DNA of 64,000 nt from Pelovirga terrestris. Its GTDB lineage: Bacteria > Desulfobacterota > Desulfuromonadia > Desulfuromonadales > Geopsychrobacteraceae. The position numbers and the translations under genes were made by a program. The DNA is taken from NCBI RefSeq assembly GCF_014773365.1, contig NZ_JACWUN010000011.1, positions 1 through 64,000 on the forward strand, written 5' to 3'. Each line of letters begins with the position of its first letter. The first letter of the stretch is position 1. The notes below the pieces were generated by a model. The model saw nothing but the letters and a program-made list of their open reading frames with translations, did not search any database and was not told where the DNA came from. Shown here piece by piece: positions 36,001-45,796 of the stretch.

Positions 36001-37020
36001 TCAGTTGTTCGCAAAACCGAGAAACCCGAGCAGCTTCCGGACGCTGTCCATCAGCTCACTGAATTCCGGGCCGGACAGACTCTGGGCCCCATCACACAGG
36101 GCGCGGGCCGGATCGGGATGGACCTCGACCATGATACCGTCGGCGCCGGCAACCAGAGCGGCGCGCGTCATCACCGGTACCAGGGAACGTTTACCGGTTG
36201 CATGGCTGGGATCGACAACAATCGGCAGATGGCTGAGTTCCTTGATCATGGGAACCACCGACAGATCGAGGGTATTACGGGTAGCCCGTTCAAAGGTGCG
36301 GATACCGCGCTCACACAACACCACCTTGGGGTTTCCTTCCGCCAGAATATACTCCGCCGCTGCCAGAAACTCCTCGAGGGTCGCGCTCATTCCGCGTTTG
36401 AGCAGGACCGGGTGGCCACACTTGCCAACCTCTTTAAGCAGATCGAAATTCTGCATATTGCGCGCACCGATCTGGATCATGTCGGCATGACGCATCACCG
36501 CGTCGAGCTGCTCAATCCGCATCACCTCGGTCACCACCGGCAACCCATGTGCCTGCCCGGCACGCTGCAACAATGCCAGACCATCCACCCCCAGCCCCTG
36601 AAACGAATGGGGGCCGGTGCGGGGCTTGAAAGCCCCCCCACGCAACATCTGGCCGCCGCCGGCCTTTACTGCTGCAGCGCCGGCCTGCATCTGCTCTTCA
36701 CTTTCAATCGAACAGGGGCCGGCGATCATCACCGGCGGCAGGCCATTGCCAAAGCGCACCCCGGCGACATCGACAATGGTCGCCTGCGGATGAAAATCGC
36801 GCGAGGCCAGCTTGTAGGGCTTGCTGACATGAATGGTCTCACGCACTCCGGGCAGATTGCGGATCGTGGAATCATCCACATAGCCCTGATTGCCCAGCAC
36901 CCCAATGGCTGTGCGTATGCTCCCGGGGATGGGCTCGGCTATCAACCCCATGGTCTTAACGGCGGCAACCACCGCATCAATCTGTTCGGATGTCGCATGG
37001 TGGTGCATGACAATCAGCAT
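36001..37020 (-). CDS. aroF: 3-deoxy-7-phosphoheptulonate (DAHP) synthase, type I-beta
   Basis: A 339-residue first enzyme of the shikimate pathway (phosphoenolpyruvate plus erythrose 4-phosphate). It has an N-terminal ferredoxin-like regulatory domain (residues about 1-70, MLIVMHHHATSEQID), as in Thermotoga DAHPS, then a barrel with MIAGPCSIES, GARNMQNFDLL, KRGMSATLEEFL and VDPSHATGKR. The ATG at 37020 follows AAAGGA. It lies 23 bp after the aminotransferase gene, fitting an aromatic-amino-acid operon. Confidence 0.93.
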   Translation of the reverse strand: MLIVMHHHATSEQIDAVVAAVKTMGLIAEPIPGSIRTAIGVLGNQGYVDDSTIRNLPGVRETIHVSKPYKLASRDFHPQATIVDVAGVRFGNGLPPVMIAGPCSIESEEQMQAGAAAVKAGGGQMLRGGAFKPRTGPHSFQGLGVDGLALLQRAGQAHGLPVVTEVMRIEQLDAVMRHADMIQIGARNMQNFDLLKEVGKCGHPVLLKRGMSATLEEFLAAAEYILAEGNPKVVLCERGIRTFERATRNTLDLSVVPMIKELSHLPIVVDPSHATGKRSLVPVMTRAALVAGADGIMVEVHPDPARALCDGAQSLSGPEFSELMDSVRKLLGFLGFANN

Positions 37021-37043
37021 GACAGCTGTCCTTTCGGGTTCAG

Positions 37044-38207
37044 TCAGGTCGGCAGGCAACCCCGCCGCTGCAGGTACAATGCAATCCGCTCCAGTGCCTG
37101 ATCAAGGTCCTCTTGCGGTCGGGTATAGGAAAAGCGCAGATATCCTTCGGCACCAGCACCGAAGTCGATTCCCGGGGTCACCGCGACACCGGTCTGTTCA
37201 AGGATATCCAATGCCAGTCGCTGTGAATCCGGATCAATATGACGTCCATCCGCCAACACGTAAAAGGCTCCCTGCGGCTCGACATGCACGCCGAAACCCA
37301 GATCGCGCAAGCCCTGAATCAATCGCAACCGGCGTTGATTGTAGACCACGCGCATCCGGGCGACATCAGCGCTGCAGTCGCGCAAGGCAACAATCCCGGC
37401 ACGCTGGACAAAGTGATTGGCACAGATCAAAAAGTTCTGATGCAGGGTCTGCAATTGCCGCATGATCTTCAATGGTGCAATGAGATAGCCCAAACGCCAA
37501 CCGGTCATGGCGTAAGCCTTGGAAAAACCACCCAGGACAAAGGCATCGCGGGTATGCTGGAGAATCGTCTGTTCTTCTCCGACATAGGTTAAGCCGTGAT
37601 AGATCTCATCGGAGATAATCGGGATCGACAGCTGCGCAAGTGCTGCCAGATCATCAGGAGTCAGAATCGAACCGGTTGGATTTGCAGGAGAGTTAATCAG
37701 CAACCCGCGGGTACGCTCGGACAAGACTGTTTTAACATCCTTGACCCGCGGCTGAAAACCGTTCACCGCCGTAGTCGGAACCGTCACCGGCACGCCGCCG
37801 GCAAACCGGACAAAACTTGGATAGCAGGCATAACCCGGATCAGTCAGGACAATTTCATCCCCCGTTTCCAGCAACGCAGAAAAAAGCAACAACATCAGCG
37901 GGCTGGTCCCCGAAGACACCATGATCTGCTCCGGCACCAGATCAACACCATAGGTATCCAGATAGTGGTGACAGATCTGCTCCCGCAGCTCAAGCAAACC
38001 AAGAGAATGGGTATAGGAGGTCGCCTTTTCCGCCAGGGCCGTACCAGCGGCTGCGACCACAGCTGCCGGGGTGGGAAAGTCGGGCTCGCCGAGACACAGA
38101 TAAATCACATCACGTCCCTGAGCCTGGAGCACCTTGGCCCGTTCCATCAGTTCCATGGCGAGAAAGGGCTTGATCTGGGCAGTGCGTCGGGATAAAGGAA
38201 TTTCCAT
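37044..38207 (-). CDS. PLP-dependent class I/II aminotransferase
   Basis: A 387-residue fold-type I aminotransferase. Signatures: LGEPDFPTP near the N-terminus, NSPANPTGSIL, ISDEIYHGL, and the PLP lysine in GGFSKAYAMTGWRLGY. It resembles the aspartate/aromatic aminotransferase group. Its neighbour DAHP synthase points to aromatic amino acid transamination, but specificity is not set by the sequence. The start at 38207 (MEIPLSRR) fits the ribosome site TTGAGG. Confidence 0.85.
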   Translation of the reverse strand: MEIPLSRRTAQIKPFLAMELMERAKVLQAQGRDVIYLCLGEPDFPTPAAVVAAAGTALAEKATSYTHSLGLLELREQICHHYLDTYGVDLVPEQIMVSSGTSPLMLLLFSALLETGDEIVLTDPGYACYPSFVRFAGGVPVTVPTTAVNGFQPRVKDVKTVLSERTRGLLINSPANPTGSILTPDDLAALAQLSIPIISDEIYHGLTYVGEEQTILQHTRDAFVLGGFSKAYAMTGWRLGYLIAPLKIMRQLQTLHQNFLICANHFVQRAGIVALRDCSADVARMRVVYNQRRLRLIQGLRDLGFGVHVEPQGAFYVLADGRHIDPDSQRLALDILEQTGVAVTPGIDFGAGAEGYLRFSYTRPQEDLDQALERIALYLQRRGCLPT

Positions 38208-38401
38208 CATAACCTCAAACAGGCTAACCGTCTCAATGGCGGACTTCGCGCTCAAGATTAATCTTCGCCTGCGGTGAATGCAACCCCTTTACTATCACTG
38301 CCTGCCAAAACAAAAAGGTGCAATTACCGGTGCAATTACCGTTGCAATGCACTCAGCCTGCGGGTAAAGTTAATCTCACAATTTTTCTGGAACAATGCCC
38401 G

Positions 38402-38737
38402 ATGAGATACCCATCGATATTTTTTATCCTCCTGCTGGCAGGTGGCATACTGATTCTTGCTACCCGGGTCAGTGCTGACCCACCGCCGCCGGCTGATGGT
38501 TCAGCAAGCCAACTGGTCGAATCTCTGGGTTGCCGCGGTTGCCATCGGATTCAGGACTTTGGTGGCAACCTGGCACCGGACTTGACCGCAATCGGCACGC
38601 GCCTGACCACCGCAGAAATCGCCGAACAGCTGACAAGCCATTCACGCCCCGGCGAACATCAGCTGATGCCGTCCTACACCTCCTTGACCACTGAAGAGAT
38701 CAACAAACTCAGCAGCTATCTCTATCAACTGAACTAA
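38402..38737 (+). CDS. monoheme c-type cytochrome
   Basis: A 111-residue periplasmic cytochrome from MRYPSIFF, with a signal peptide (hydrophobic 4-20) and one heme site, CRGCH. The downstream QLMPSYTSL supplies a methionine ligand, giving His/Met coordination as in small class I cytochromes. It is 15 bp ahead of trmB, so the two may share a transcript. Redox partner unknown. Confidence 0.88.
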   Translation: MRYPSIFFILLLAGGILILATRVSADPPPPADGSASQLVESLGCRGCHRIQDFGGNLAPDLTAIGTRLTTAEIAEQLTSHSRPGEHQLMPSYTSLTTEEINKLSSYLYQLN

Positions 38738-38752
38738 CAAAGAATCGATCCC

Positions 38753-39442
38753 ATGTCTCAACGAATGATCCTGATCAACTCACCGGTATTTGTCCCCGAA
38801 ACCAGCTTAAAAAAACGGGGGAACTGTTCCTCACTTTTTCCCCACCAGCGCCCGCTGGAACTTGAAATCGGCTGTGGCATCGGCGATTTTATCGTCCAGA
38901 TCGCCGCCCGGCGCCCGGAACATAATTTTCTTGCTATCGACATTTTCAATCAGGGGTGCCGCTCGACCTGCTCCCGGGTTGAAGAATCCGGTCTTGATAA
39001 TATCCGCGTCATGCGCATGGAGGCTCGCTATTTGATGCACCAGTATCTCGATGGCAATAGCCTGCGGGCGCTTTACATCAATTGCCCCGATCCCTGGCCG
39101 AAGAAACGCCACCGTAAACGGCGCCTGGTGAATCCCGAATTTATCCATCTCGCCCTTTACTGTCTGGAGGACAACGGCATCCTGAACTTTTCTACCGATT
39201 TCACCGATTATGGCGAAGAGGTAGCGGATCTGCTCACCTGCGATCCGCGGCTGGAAAACCTGAACAAGGCCCCCTACACCAACGACCTCGGAGAGTACCC
39301 GGTCTCAAAATACATGCGCCGCTTCCTTGATCTGCAGCAACCCATTTATCTCTGTTGCTATCGTAAAAAACCGGGACTGACCATCACACCACCAGCCATC
39401 AGTAAAGGATTTCGCATCCCCTGGCCACAGGAGGAAGCATGA
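38753..39442 (+). CDS. trmB: tRNA (guanine-N7-)-methyltransferase
   Basis: A 229-residue SAM-dependent enzyme modifying G46 of tRNA. SAM motif LEIGCGIGDFIV, then NFLAIDIF. The family signature NCPDPWPKKRHRKRRLVNPEF is complete. The C-terminal KYMRRF motif is typical. Its stop overlaps truD by 4 bp (ATGA). Confidence 0.95.
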   Translation: MSQRMILINSPVFVPETSLKKRGNCSSLFPHQRPLELEIGCGIGDFIVQIAARRPEHNFLAIDIFNQGCRSTCSRVEESGLDNIRVMRMEARYLMHQYLDGNSLRALYINCPDPWPKKRHRKRRLVNPEFIHLALYCLEDNGILNFSTDFTDYGEEVADLLTCDPRLENLNKAPYTNDLGEYPVSKYMRRFLDLQQPIYLCCYRKKPGLTITPPAISKGFRIPWPQEEA

Positions 39443-40632
39443 CATTTGTTACCGCCGACCTGCCCGGCATTGGCGGCAGCTACAAAGAAACTCCGACCGA
39501 TTTTGAGGTCGAAGAAATCCCCCTCTACCCGTGCTGCGGCAGCGGCGAGCATCTGTACCTGTGGATCGAAAAAAGTGGAATCAGCACCTCTGAGCTGATC
39601 AGTCGTCTTGCGCGGAGGCTCCACCTGAAGGAAAACGATATCGGCTATGCCGGTTTGAAGGACAGTCGGGCGTTGACCCGCCAGTGGCTCAGCATTCCGG
39701 CAGCTAAGCATTCACACCTGGACCATCTCCACCTGGACAATGTCCGCATCCTCGATACTCAGCGTCACACCAACAAACTGCGCCTCGGCCATCTGGCCGG
39801 CAACCGTTTTTCCATCTGTTTACGTCAGCTGAATCCCGGAGTCGCTCCTCAGGCTGACGCCATTCTGGCGGAGCTTCATCGCTGCGGAGTACCCAATCGC
39901 TTTGGTGAACAACGCTACGGCATACTGGGTAACTCTGCGCTATTGGGCCATTTGCTGCTGACTGGTGACCATCAGGAGTTTTGCCGCGAACTGCTCGGTG
40001 ATCCGCAAAAGATCGGCCATCCCGGATGGAAAAAAGCAGCACTGGCCTACCGCCAACAAAGGTTAGAAGACGCTCTCAACGCGCTGCCCGGAGCCATGCG
40101 TCTCGAACAACGACTGATTCGCGACCTGCTGCAAGGGAAAAACCATCAACAGGCCGTTTACCGGCTACCTAAACAGCGCCTGCGCTTTTTTCTCTCAGCG
40201 CTGCAGTCGCGTTATTTTGATCAATTGCTCGAGACACGGATCGGGGCTCTGGGGGAACTCAAAGACGGAGACATCGCCTACAAGCATATCAACGGTGCCT
40301 GCTTCCTGGTCGAAACGGCAGAGCAGGAACAGGCGCGCGCCGACAGTTTTGAGATCAGTCCCACCGCACCCTTATTCGGCCACAAGGTCATGCTGGCACA
40401 AGGTGAACCGGGAACCGCTGAGGCAGCGCTGCTGAACCGCTCAAACCTGACCCTTGACAGTTGGAAACCGGCGCCCGGCCTGGCCATGCCGGGAGAACGC
40501 CGGCCGTTACGAGTGCCGCTGGAACTGCCAAAAATCGCCGGCGCGACAGATGACAGCCTGACCATCGAATTTGCCCTTCCCAAGGGAAGCTATGCGACCA
40601 GTGTGCTGGCAGAACTGATGAAAACGCCATAA
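39439..40632 (+). CDS. truD: tRNA pseudouridine(13) synthase
   Basis: A 397-residue enzyme. The catalytic aspartate is in YAGLKDSRALTRQ, preceded by FEVEEIPLY (motif I). The variable TRUD insertion and the late GVPNRFGEQRYG block are present. It is translationally coupled to trmB, a tRNA-modification pair. Confidence 0.94.
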   Translation: MTFVTADLPGIGGSYKETPTDFEVEEIPLYPCCGSGEHLYLWIEKSGISTSELISRLARRLHLKENDIGYAGLKDSRALTRQWLSIPAAKHSHLDHLHLDNVRILDTQRHTNKLRLGHLAGNRFSICLRQLNPGVAPQADAILAELHRCGVPNRFGEQRYGILGNSALLGHLLLTGDHQEFCRELLGDPQKIGHPGWKKAALAYRQQRLEDALNALPGAMRLEQRLIRDLLQGKNHQQAVYRLPKQRLRFFLSALQSRYFDQLLETRIGALGELKDGDIAYKHINGACFLVETAEQEQARADSFEISPTAPLFGHKVMLAQGEPGTAEAALLNRSNLTLDSWKPAPGLAMPGERRPLRVPLELPKIAGATDDSLTIEFALPKGSYATSVLAELMKTP

Positions 40633-40730
40633 GTTTCACCTGCAGCCATCTTCCTTATAGACAAAAGTAAAACACCATTCTATACTTTCGGATCACAGTG
40701 ATGGTATTTTTATAAACAATCCGATAGTCG

Positions 40731-40759
40731 TTGACAGTTTTTTATCACAGGTCTAGAAT
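40731..40759 (+). promoter_or_regulatory. sigma-70-type promoter of the iclR gene
   Basis: TTGACA and TAGAAT separated by exactly 17 bp, ending 51 bp before the ATG. The -35 is perfect and the -10 matches five of six. Confidence 0.8.
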
Positions 40760-40810
40760 CTTCGAGCCATTTTAGGTAGTGATAACAGAAAAAACAGAGG
40801 TGTTAATACC

Positions 40811-41593
40811 ATGGTCAAAAAGGACAAATCAGAATATATCATCCAGGCCGTCTCCCATGCGCTGGATCTGCTTGAGCAGTTTCATGAGGACGTCGACGAA
40901 CTCGGCGTAACAGAACTGAGCAAGCGTCTGAAACTCCATAAAAACAACGTCTTTCGCCTGCTCGCCACCCTTGAGTCACGGGGCTACATTGAGCAGAACA
41001 AGGCGACGGAAAATTATCGTCTCGGTCTAAAGGCCCTTGAGCTGGGACAGACCTTCATCCGCCAGATGGGGTTGTTGCGCCAGGCCAAACCGATTCTCGA
41101 ACAAATGGTTGAGCAAAGCAACGAGACCTCCTATGTTGTCATCTACAAAGACCGTCACGTTGTCTACCTTGATGTGGTCGAAACCAACCTGACCGTTCGC
41201 GTGGTATCGCGGGTTGGTTCACGTCTACCGGCCTACTGTACCGCTGCCGGCAAAGTCCACCTGGCCTTTATGACCGACGAGGAGCTTGACGAGCTGTTGC
41301 CGCAGATTAATTATGTTCAACATACATCCACCACCATCAGCAGTCCCGAAGCCATGCGCAAAGAGCTCCAGCAGGTCCGTGAACAAGGCTATGCCTTCGA
41401 CGATGAGGAGCTCGATCAAAGCGTTCGCTGTCTGGCCGCGCCGATTCGTGACTATACCCGACGTATTGTTGGTGCGATCAGCGTCTCCGGGCCAACCATG
41501 AGGGTTTCCAACGAGCGCATCCAGAGCGAACTGACCCCGCTGGTACTTGAATCGGCCAGAGAGCTGTCGACCCGCCTCGGCTTCCCGGGCTGA
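40811..41593 (+). CDS. IclR-family transcriptional regulator
   Basis: A 260-residue regulator: winged helix-turn-helix at residues about 10-70 (GVTELSKRLKLHKNNVFRLLATLESRGYIEQ), then an effector-binding GAF-like domain with RVGSRLPAYCTAAGKVHLA and DDEELDQSVRCLAAPI, both typical of IclR. The ligand is unknown. It is monocistronic, between a strong promoter and a strong terminator. Targets may lie outside the window. Confidence 0.9.
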   Translation: MVKKDKSEYIIQAVSHALDLLEQFHEDVDELGVTELSKRLKLHKNNVFRLLATLESRGYIEQNKATENYRLGLKALELGQTFIRQMGLLRQAKPILEQMVEQSNETSYVVIYKDRHVVYLDVVETNLTVRVVSRVGSRLPAYCTAAGKVHLAFMTDEELDELLPQINYVQHTSTTISSPEAMRKELQQVREQGYAFDDEELDQSVRCLAAPIRDYTRRIVGAISVSGPTMRVSNERIQSELTPLVLESARELSTRLGFPG

Positions 41594-41616
41594 TGGATCT
41601 CGACCACAATTAACCG

Positions 41617-41646
41617 AAGGCCCCTTAACGACAGGGGCCTTTTTTT
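41617..41646 (+). terminator. intrinsic terminator after the iclR gene
   Basis: AAGGCCCCT-TAACGAC-AGGGGCCTT followed by TTTTT, ending just ahead of the hydrolase gene. Confidence 0.92.
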
Positions 41647-41661
41647 ATGAGGGACCCCCCC

Positions 41662-42486
41662 ATGAGCTGGATTGCAGAAGAAAGGGAACGGGCCCGTAAG
41701 GACGGCGTCCATCACCGTGAGAATTTTCCTTTTCTGCTGACTCCGGAGCAGCCCAACGGCCAGGCGGTAGTCTTGGTCCACGGCTTTGGTGCTACCCCCA
41801 GGTCGATTTTTCCGGTGGCCAGGGCCCTTTACCAGGAACGCTACACTGTTGCCGGGGTGCGACTCCCCGGCCATGGCACCAGTCCTGCCGACCTGAAGCG
41901 GCGCAAGGCAACTGAATGGATCACGGTGGCTCGCTCTGCCTATGATGCCCTTGCGGCTGACGGCCTCAAGATCAGTGGTGGTGGCTTGAGTACCGGTGCC
42001 CTGGTTGCACTAACCCTGGCCTCCCAACGGCCACTGCACAAACTGCTGCTATTTTCCCCTTTTCTGCGACTGCGGCATCACCTTGCCCCCTTTGCCGGTT
42101 TTTTAAGCTTTTTTGTGCCTTACCAAAAGAGCGCTGTCGGTCAGGCCGAGAGTGATTTTTATTACAGCCGGCGGCCGTTAAAGGCTATTGGCGAGATTAA
42201 TCGTCTGCTGCGAGACATGCCCCACATTCTGCCGCAGATCAAGGCACCGACACTGGTGCTGACCTCCACGGGCGATGCGACCATTGCTCCCGGCACCGCC
42301 CTCAAGCTCTATGAGCGCCTCGGCTCTCCCGATAAAATACTTCACACTTACGGCAACAATGTCCCTCATGTGCTCACAACCACTGAAAACCCCGAACTCA
42401 ACGATGTACTGCAACGCTGCCTTGACTTCATGAATCAGGAGTTCAGCAATTCCCCCATCAACAATGGCCAGAGTTCTTCAATCTGA
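41662..42486 (+). CDS. alpha/beta-hydrolase (carboxylesterase / lysophospholipase-like)
   Basis: A 274-residue cytoplasmic hydrolase. The oxyanion loop VVLVHGFGATPRS, the nucleophile elbow GGLSTGALVA, the acid in TSTGDATIAPG, and the base histidine in NVPHVL form the usual triad. It resembles Est30/YvaK-type esterases of carboxylic esters. It starts at MSWIAEE with GAGGGA upstream. The 3' end overlaps coaE tail-to-tail by 52 bp. Confidence 0.8.
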   Translation: MSWIAEERERARKDGVHHRENFPFLLTPEQPNGQAVVLVHGFGATPRSIFPVARALYQERYTVAGVRLPGHGTSPADLKRRKATEWITVARSAYDALAADGLKISGGGLSTGALVALTLASQRPLHKLLLFSPFLRLRHHLAPFAGFLSFFVPYQKSAVGQAESDFYYSRRPLKAIGEINRLLRDMPHILPQIKAPTLVLTSTGDATIAPGTALKLYERLGSPDKILHTYGNNVPHVLTTTENPELNDVLQRCLDFMNQEFSNSPINNGQSSSI

Positions 42487-43037
42487 GCAATGGTTTCTGC
42501 GCGACTGGCGGAATTGTCGACCAGGTAATCAGCGCGGGCAATCTTCTGGTCCTGCGGCATTTGGGCTGCGATTCGTTGCCGCGCACTCTGTTCATCAAGT
42601 CCATCTCGCTCCATCAAGCGGGCCAGTTGCACCGCAGGGTCGATGGTCACCAACAGCACCTTATCGACCCGCGTTTCGGCACCCACCTCATAGAGCAGTG
42701 GCGCTTCATAAATCACCAGTGGGGCGGTATCACGCAACTGCTGCAGGCGCTGCACTGATAATGCGGCAATCGCCGGATGAATAATGGCGTTTAAGCGTTC
42801 GCGCGCTGACGGATCAGAAAAAACCAGGGCACCAAGATATTCTCGATCCAGACTGCCGTCAGCCTTGAGTATCTTCTCACCAAAGGCAGCAACCAGTTGC
42901 TCCAGCACCGGACTGTCGGGCGCCACCACCTCACGCGCCAGCTGATCGGCATCCACCACCGGCGCACCGCGCCGCGCCAGTTCACGGCAGACCGAACTTT
43001 TACCTGAAGCGATATTGCCGGTTACACCAAGAATCAC
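42435..43037 (-). CDS. coaE: dephospho-CoA kinase
   Basis: A 200-residue last enzyme of CoA synthesis. P-loop GVTGNIASGKSSV, then VDADQLAREV, and YEAPLLYEVGAE in the lid region. The GTG start follows GGGGAGGTGTT. It converges on, and overlaps, the hydrolase gene. Confidence 0.94.
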   Translation of the reverse strand: MILGVTGNIASGKSSVCRELARRGAPVVDADQLAREVVAPDSPVLEQLVAAFGEKILKADGSLDREYLGALVFSDPSARERLNAIIHPAIAALSVQRLQQLRDTAPLVIYEAPLLYEVGAETRVDKVLLVTIDPAVQLARLMERDGLDEQSARQRIAAQMPQDQKIARADYLVDNSASRAETIAQIEELWPLLMGELLNS

Positions 43038-43101
43038 AACACCTCCCCTGATTCAATTTTACCAATTGACACAAATACAAATTTTATGATCAATCATATC
43101 T

Positions 43102-44067
43102 ATGCCAACCTACCAGGATCCCTTCAGCCGTTGTAAACTGTGTGGCCAGGACGGCAGCACCCCGACCTATCGCCTTGACAAAGGGGAGATCTACCGCTGC
43201 CCCCACTGTGATTTTCATTTCCTGAACCAGCTTGACGGTAACGTCGACGCGGAAGATGCCGGGTTGAGTTCCGCCGGACGCCGTTATATTGAATCCCGCG
43301 TTGCAGAGGGGGAACATCTCCACCCTTTGCGCCTGCGCCTGGTGCAACAACATTGCTCGATTGACAAGGCCATGACCCTTGATATCGGTGCCGGCCTCGG
43401 CCAGTTTGTCCGGTTGATGCAGCAGCAAGGAGCAACGGCGCTGGGGATCGAGCCAAGTACCTTGCGACGCGCCTATGCCCTTGAAGCGTACGGACTGGAG
43501 CTGGATCACCGGCTAGCAGATGGTGGCTACTGGCAGAACGGACATTCCCAGTCCTTTGACCTGATCACCCTGTGGGATGTGATTGAACACGTCGATGACC
43601 CACGCTCAACCCTGGCTGCAGCGGCAACCTTACTCAAACCCGGCGGCCTGATCTGTCTTGATACCCCCGATCGCGAAGTGTTCAGTTACCGGCTCAGCCA
43701 GATCGTCAATCGCTTGAGCAGTGGCACCCTCCCTTTGTTTTTCAGTCAGTTTTACTCGACCGTCCGCTATGGACATAAACAGATTTTCACCCGCCGACAG
43801 ATCACCGAACTGCTGCAGGACTGCGGCCTGGTTCCAGCCCCTGTCCACCTTGATGGCCCGGCCAAACGCGCCTTCTCCGGCAAAATTGTCCTCACCGCCC
43901 GTAAGCCCACTCCCCACTCCCCACTCCCCACTCCCCACTCCCCACTCCCCACTCCCCACTCCCCACTCCCCACTCCCCACTCCCTAAGCCCTCTCACTAG
44001 CAACGCGAGATACCGCGGCCTGCCAGCCTCGCAACAATTCTGTGCGATCATTTTCTTTAATCTCTGA
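43102..44067 (+). CDS. SAM-dependent methyltransferase with zinc-ribbon N-terminus and repeat-derived tail
   Basis: A 321-residue frame. Residues 1-45 hold Cys pairs (CKLCG ... CPHCDFHF) like the zinc ribbon of O-antigen/sugar C-methyltransferase relatives. A Rossmann methyltransferase follows: [14 protein letters not shown] (SAM site), [29 protein letters not shown]. The conserved part ends near KIVLTARKP. From there the frame reads through a heptanucleotide array (repeating PTPHSPL), then 84 bp antisense to the end of glpK. The natural protein probably ended near residue 270. Substrate unknown. Confidence 0.8.
   Translation: MPTYQDPFSRCKLCGQDGSTPTYRLDKGEIYRCPHCDFHFLNQLDGNVDAEDAGLSSAGRRYIESRVAEGEHLHPLRLRLVQQHCSIDKAMTLDIGAGLGQFVRLMQQQGATALGIEPSTLRRAYALEAYGLELDHRLADGGYWQNGHSQSFDLITLWDVIEHVDDPRSTLAAAATLLKPGGLICLDTPDREVFSYRLSQIVNRLSSGTLPLFFSQFYSTVRYGHKQIFTRRQITELLQDCGLVPAPVHLDGPAKRAFSGKIVLTARKPTPHSPLPTPHSPLPTPHSPLPTPHSLSPLTSNARYRGLPASQQFCAIIFFNL
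43906..43984. repeat. tandem heptanucleotide array (CCCCACT)n
   Basis: About eleven near-perfect copies of a 7-bp unit between the methyltransferase and glpK. Three units make 21 bp, so one frame encodes a seven-residue repeat. The last base of the array is the first base of the glpK stop codon. Confidence 0.93.
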
Positions 44068-45477
44068 GCTAAAACGAGCAGCACATCGCCAGTTCTTTGC
44101 GGCAGCGCTCAGGGACGGCAACAGCCCCAACTGCACTGCCGCTAGCCAGGCCGCCCCCAGGGCGGTGGTTTCGGTGTTGTCCGGACGCTCCACCGGCATA
44201 TCGAGCAGATCGGCAAGAAACTGCAGAAACCAGTCATTGGCGGCCATGCCGCCATCAACCCGTAAGGTCCAGGAGCCGGTAGCAACATCTTTTTTCATCG
44301 CCGTCATCAGATCGACAGTCTGATAACCCACCGATTCGAGGGTTGCCCGGGCGATCTCAGCGATCCCGGTGTCACGGGTCAGACCGAAAATCGCGCCCCG
44401 CGCATGAGGATCCCAGTGAGGGGCACCGAGCCCGGTAAAAGCCGGCACCATATAGACCCCGCGGTTGGACGGCAGAGCAGCTACCAGCTCTTCGATGTCT
44501 TTGGTTTTGCGGATCAGCTTAAGCTCATCGCGCAACCACTGAATCGCCGCTCCGGCGACAAAGATTGATCCTTCCAGGGCGTAACGGGTGTCGCCATTAA
44601 TGCGATAGGCGATGGTGGTCAGCAGACGATGCTGTGAACTGCACGCCTCCTTGCCGGTATTCAGCAGCATAAAGCAGCCGGTTCCATAGGTACTCTTGAT
44701 CATTCCCGCATCAATGCAGCCCTGACCAATCGCCGCTGCCTGTTGATCTCCGGCAACGCCACCAATCCTTAGCGCCGTTCCAAACAATTCCGGATCGGTT
44801 GTGCCGAAATCATCAGCACAGTCTTTGACCTGGGGCAGTACCGCAACCGGAATCTGAAGCAATGCCAGCAACGCCGCATCCCATTGCAACTGATGAATAT
44901 TGTAAAGCATGGTGCGCGAGGCATTGGTGACATCGGTAGCGTGCACGCGTCCGCCGGTCAGCCGCCACAACAAGAAAGAGTCGATCGTTCCGAAAGCCAG
45001 CTCACCGGCCTCGGCGCGCGCCTGTGCACCCGGCACCTGATCGAGAATCCAGCGTAATTTGGTGGCGGAGAAATAGGGGTCGAGCAACAGTCCGGTCGCC
45101 CTGGTTACCTGCTCCTCATGGCCGGCGCGGCGCAAGTCATGACAGAAGTCAGCGGTGCGTCGATCCTGCCAGACGATGGCATGATAAACCGGCTCTGAGG
45201 TGGTACGATCCCAGACCACCGTGGTTTCACGCTGATTGGTGATACCGATTCCGGTCACCTGAATTCCTTTTTGCGCCGCCTGCGCCAGCACCTGACGACA
45301 GACATTGACCACCGCCTGCCAGATTTCTTCCGGGTCGTGTTCAACCCAGCCATCAGCGGGATAATGCTGCTGCAGCTCCTGCTGGGCAACAATATCACAG
45401 TGCCCGGTTACCGAAAAAAGCATCGCCCGGGTACTGGTTGTCCCCTGATCAATAGCCAGGATATGGCCTGCACTCAT
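43984..45477 (-). CDS. glpK: glycerol kinase
   Basis: A 497-residue FGGY kinase phosphorylating glycerol to sn-glycerol 3-phosphate. Signatures: [39 protein letters not shown], and [19 protein letters not shown]. The ATG at 45477 follows ACGGAGGTGACC; the longer frame runs into a palindromic repeat. It is divergent from glpD, which takes its product. No glpF facilitator is adjacent. Confidence 0.95.
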   Translation of the reverse strand: MSAGHILAIDQGTTSTRAMLFSVTGHCDIVAQQELQQHYPADGWVEHDPEEIWQAVVNVCRQVLAQAAQKGIQVTGIGITNQRETTVVWDRTTSEPVYHAIVWQDRRTADFCHDLRRAGHEEQVTRATGLLLDPYFSATKLRWILDQVPGAQARAEAGELAFGTIDSFLLWRLTGGRVHATDVTNASRTMLYNIHQLQWDAALLALLQIPVAVLPQVKDCADDFGTTDPELFGTALRIGGVAGDQQAAAIGQGCIDAGMIKSTYGTGCFMLLNTGKEACSSQHRLLTTIAYRINGDTRYALEGSIFVAGAAIQWLRDELKLIRKTKDIEELVAALPSNRGVYMVPAFTGLGAPHWDPHARGAIFGLTRDTGIAEIARATLESVGYQTVDLMTAMKKDVATGSWTLRVDGGMAANDWFLQFLADLLDMPVERPDNTETTALGAAWLAAVQLGLLPSLSAAAKNWRCAARFSSEIKENDRTELLRGWQAAVSRVASERA

Positions 45478-45513
45478 GGTCACCTCCGTTATCTGCTCGC
45501 CATCGGCAAAGAT

Positions 45514-45639
45514 GATGGCGTCGCAAAAACTCACCAACTGCTGCGTTGCCGCCATCGTTTCACTGCTTCGACGTACATAAGTACGCCTCATTGTTCAACA
45601 ATGGCGCGCCTTGCATTTGGCGCTTTTTGCATAGCCATC
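45514..45639. repeat. long imperfect palindrome (MITE-like) in the glpK-glpD gap
   Basis: The ends GATGGCGTCGCAAAAA and GCTTTTTGCATAGCCATC are complementary. Further inside, CCAACTGCTG...GCCGCCAT pairs with ATGGCGCGCC...CATTTGG, and the centre is GTAC-ATAA-GTAC, so about 126 bp can fold as one long hairpin. It lies 37 bp upstream of glpK and is not coding. Confidence 0.65.
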
Positions 45640-45796
45640 CAAGTAAGATGCTGTTTGCGAAAGCATCTAAGATAATTTGATCGATGAAAATTGTTCTGGT
45701 TCCATGTAGTGTATAACATTGATTGCCGTTGTGCATCACTCTTATGGCGATCAACCGGCAAGAGCCAGAAGCGGCCAGACGACTCGAGAGGAGACC

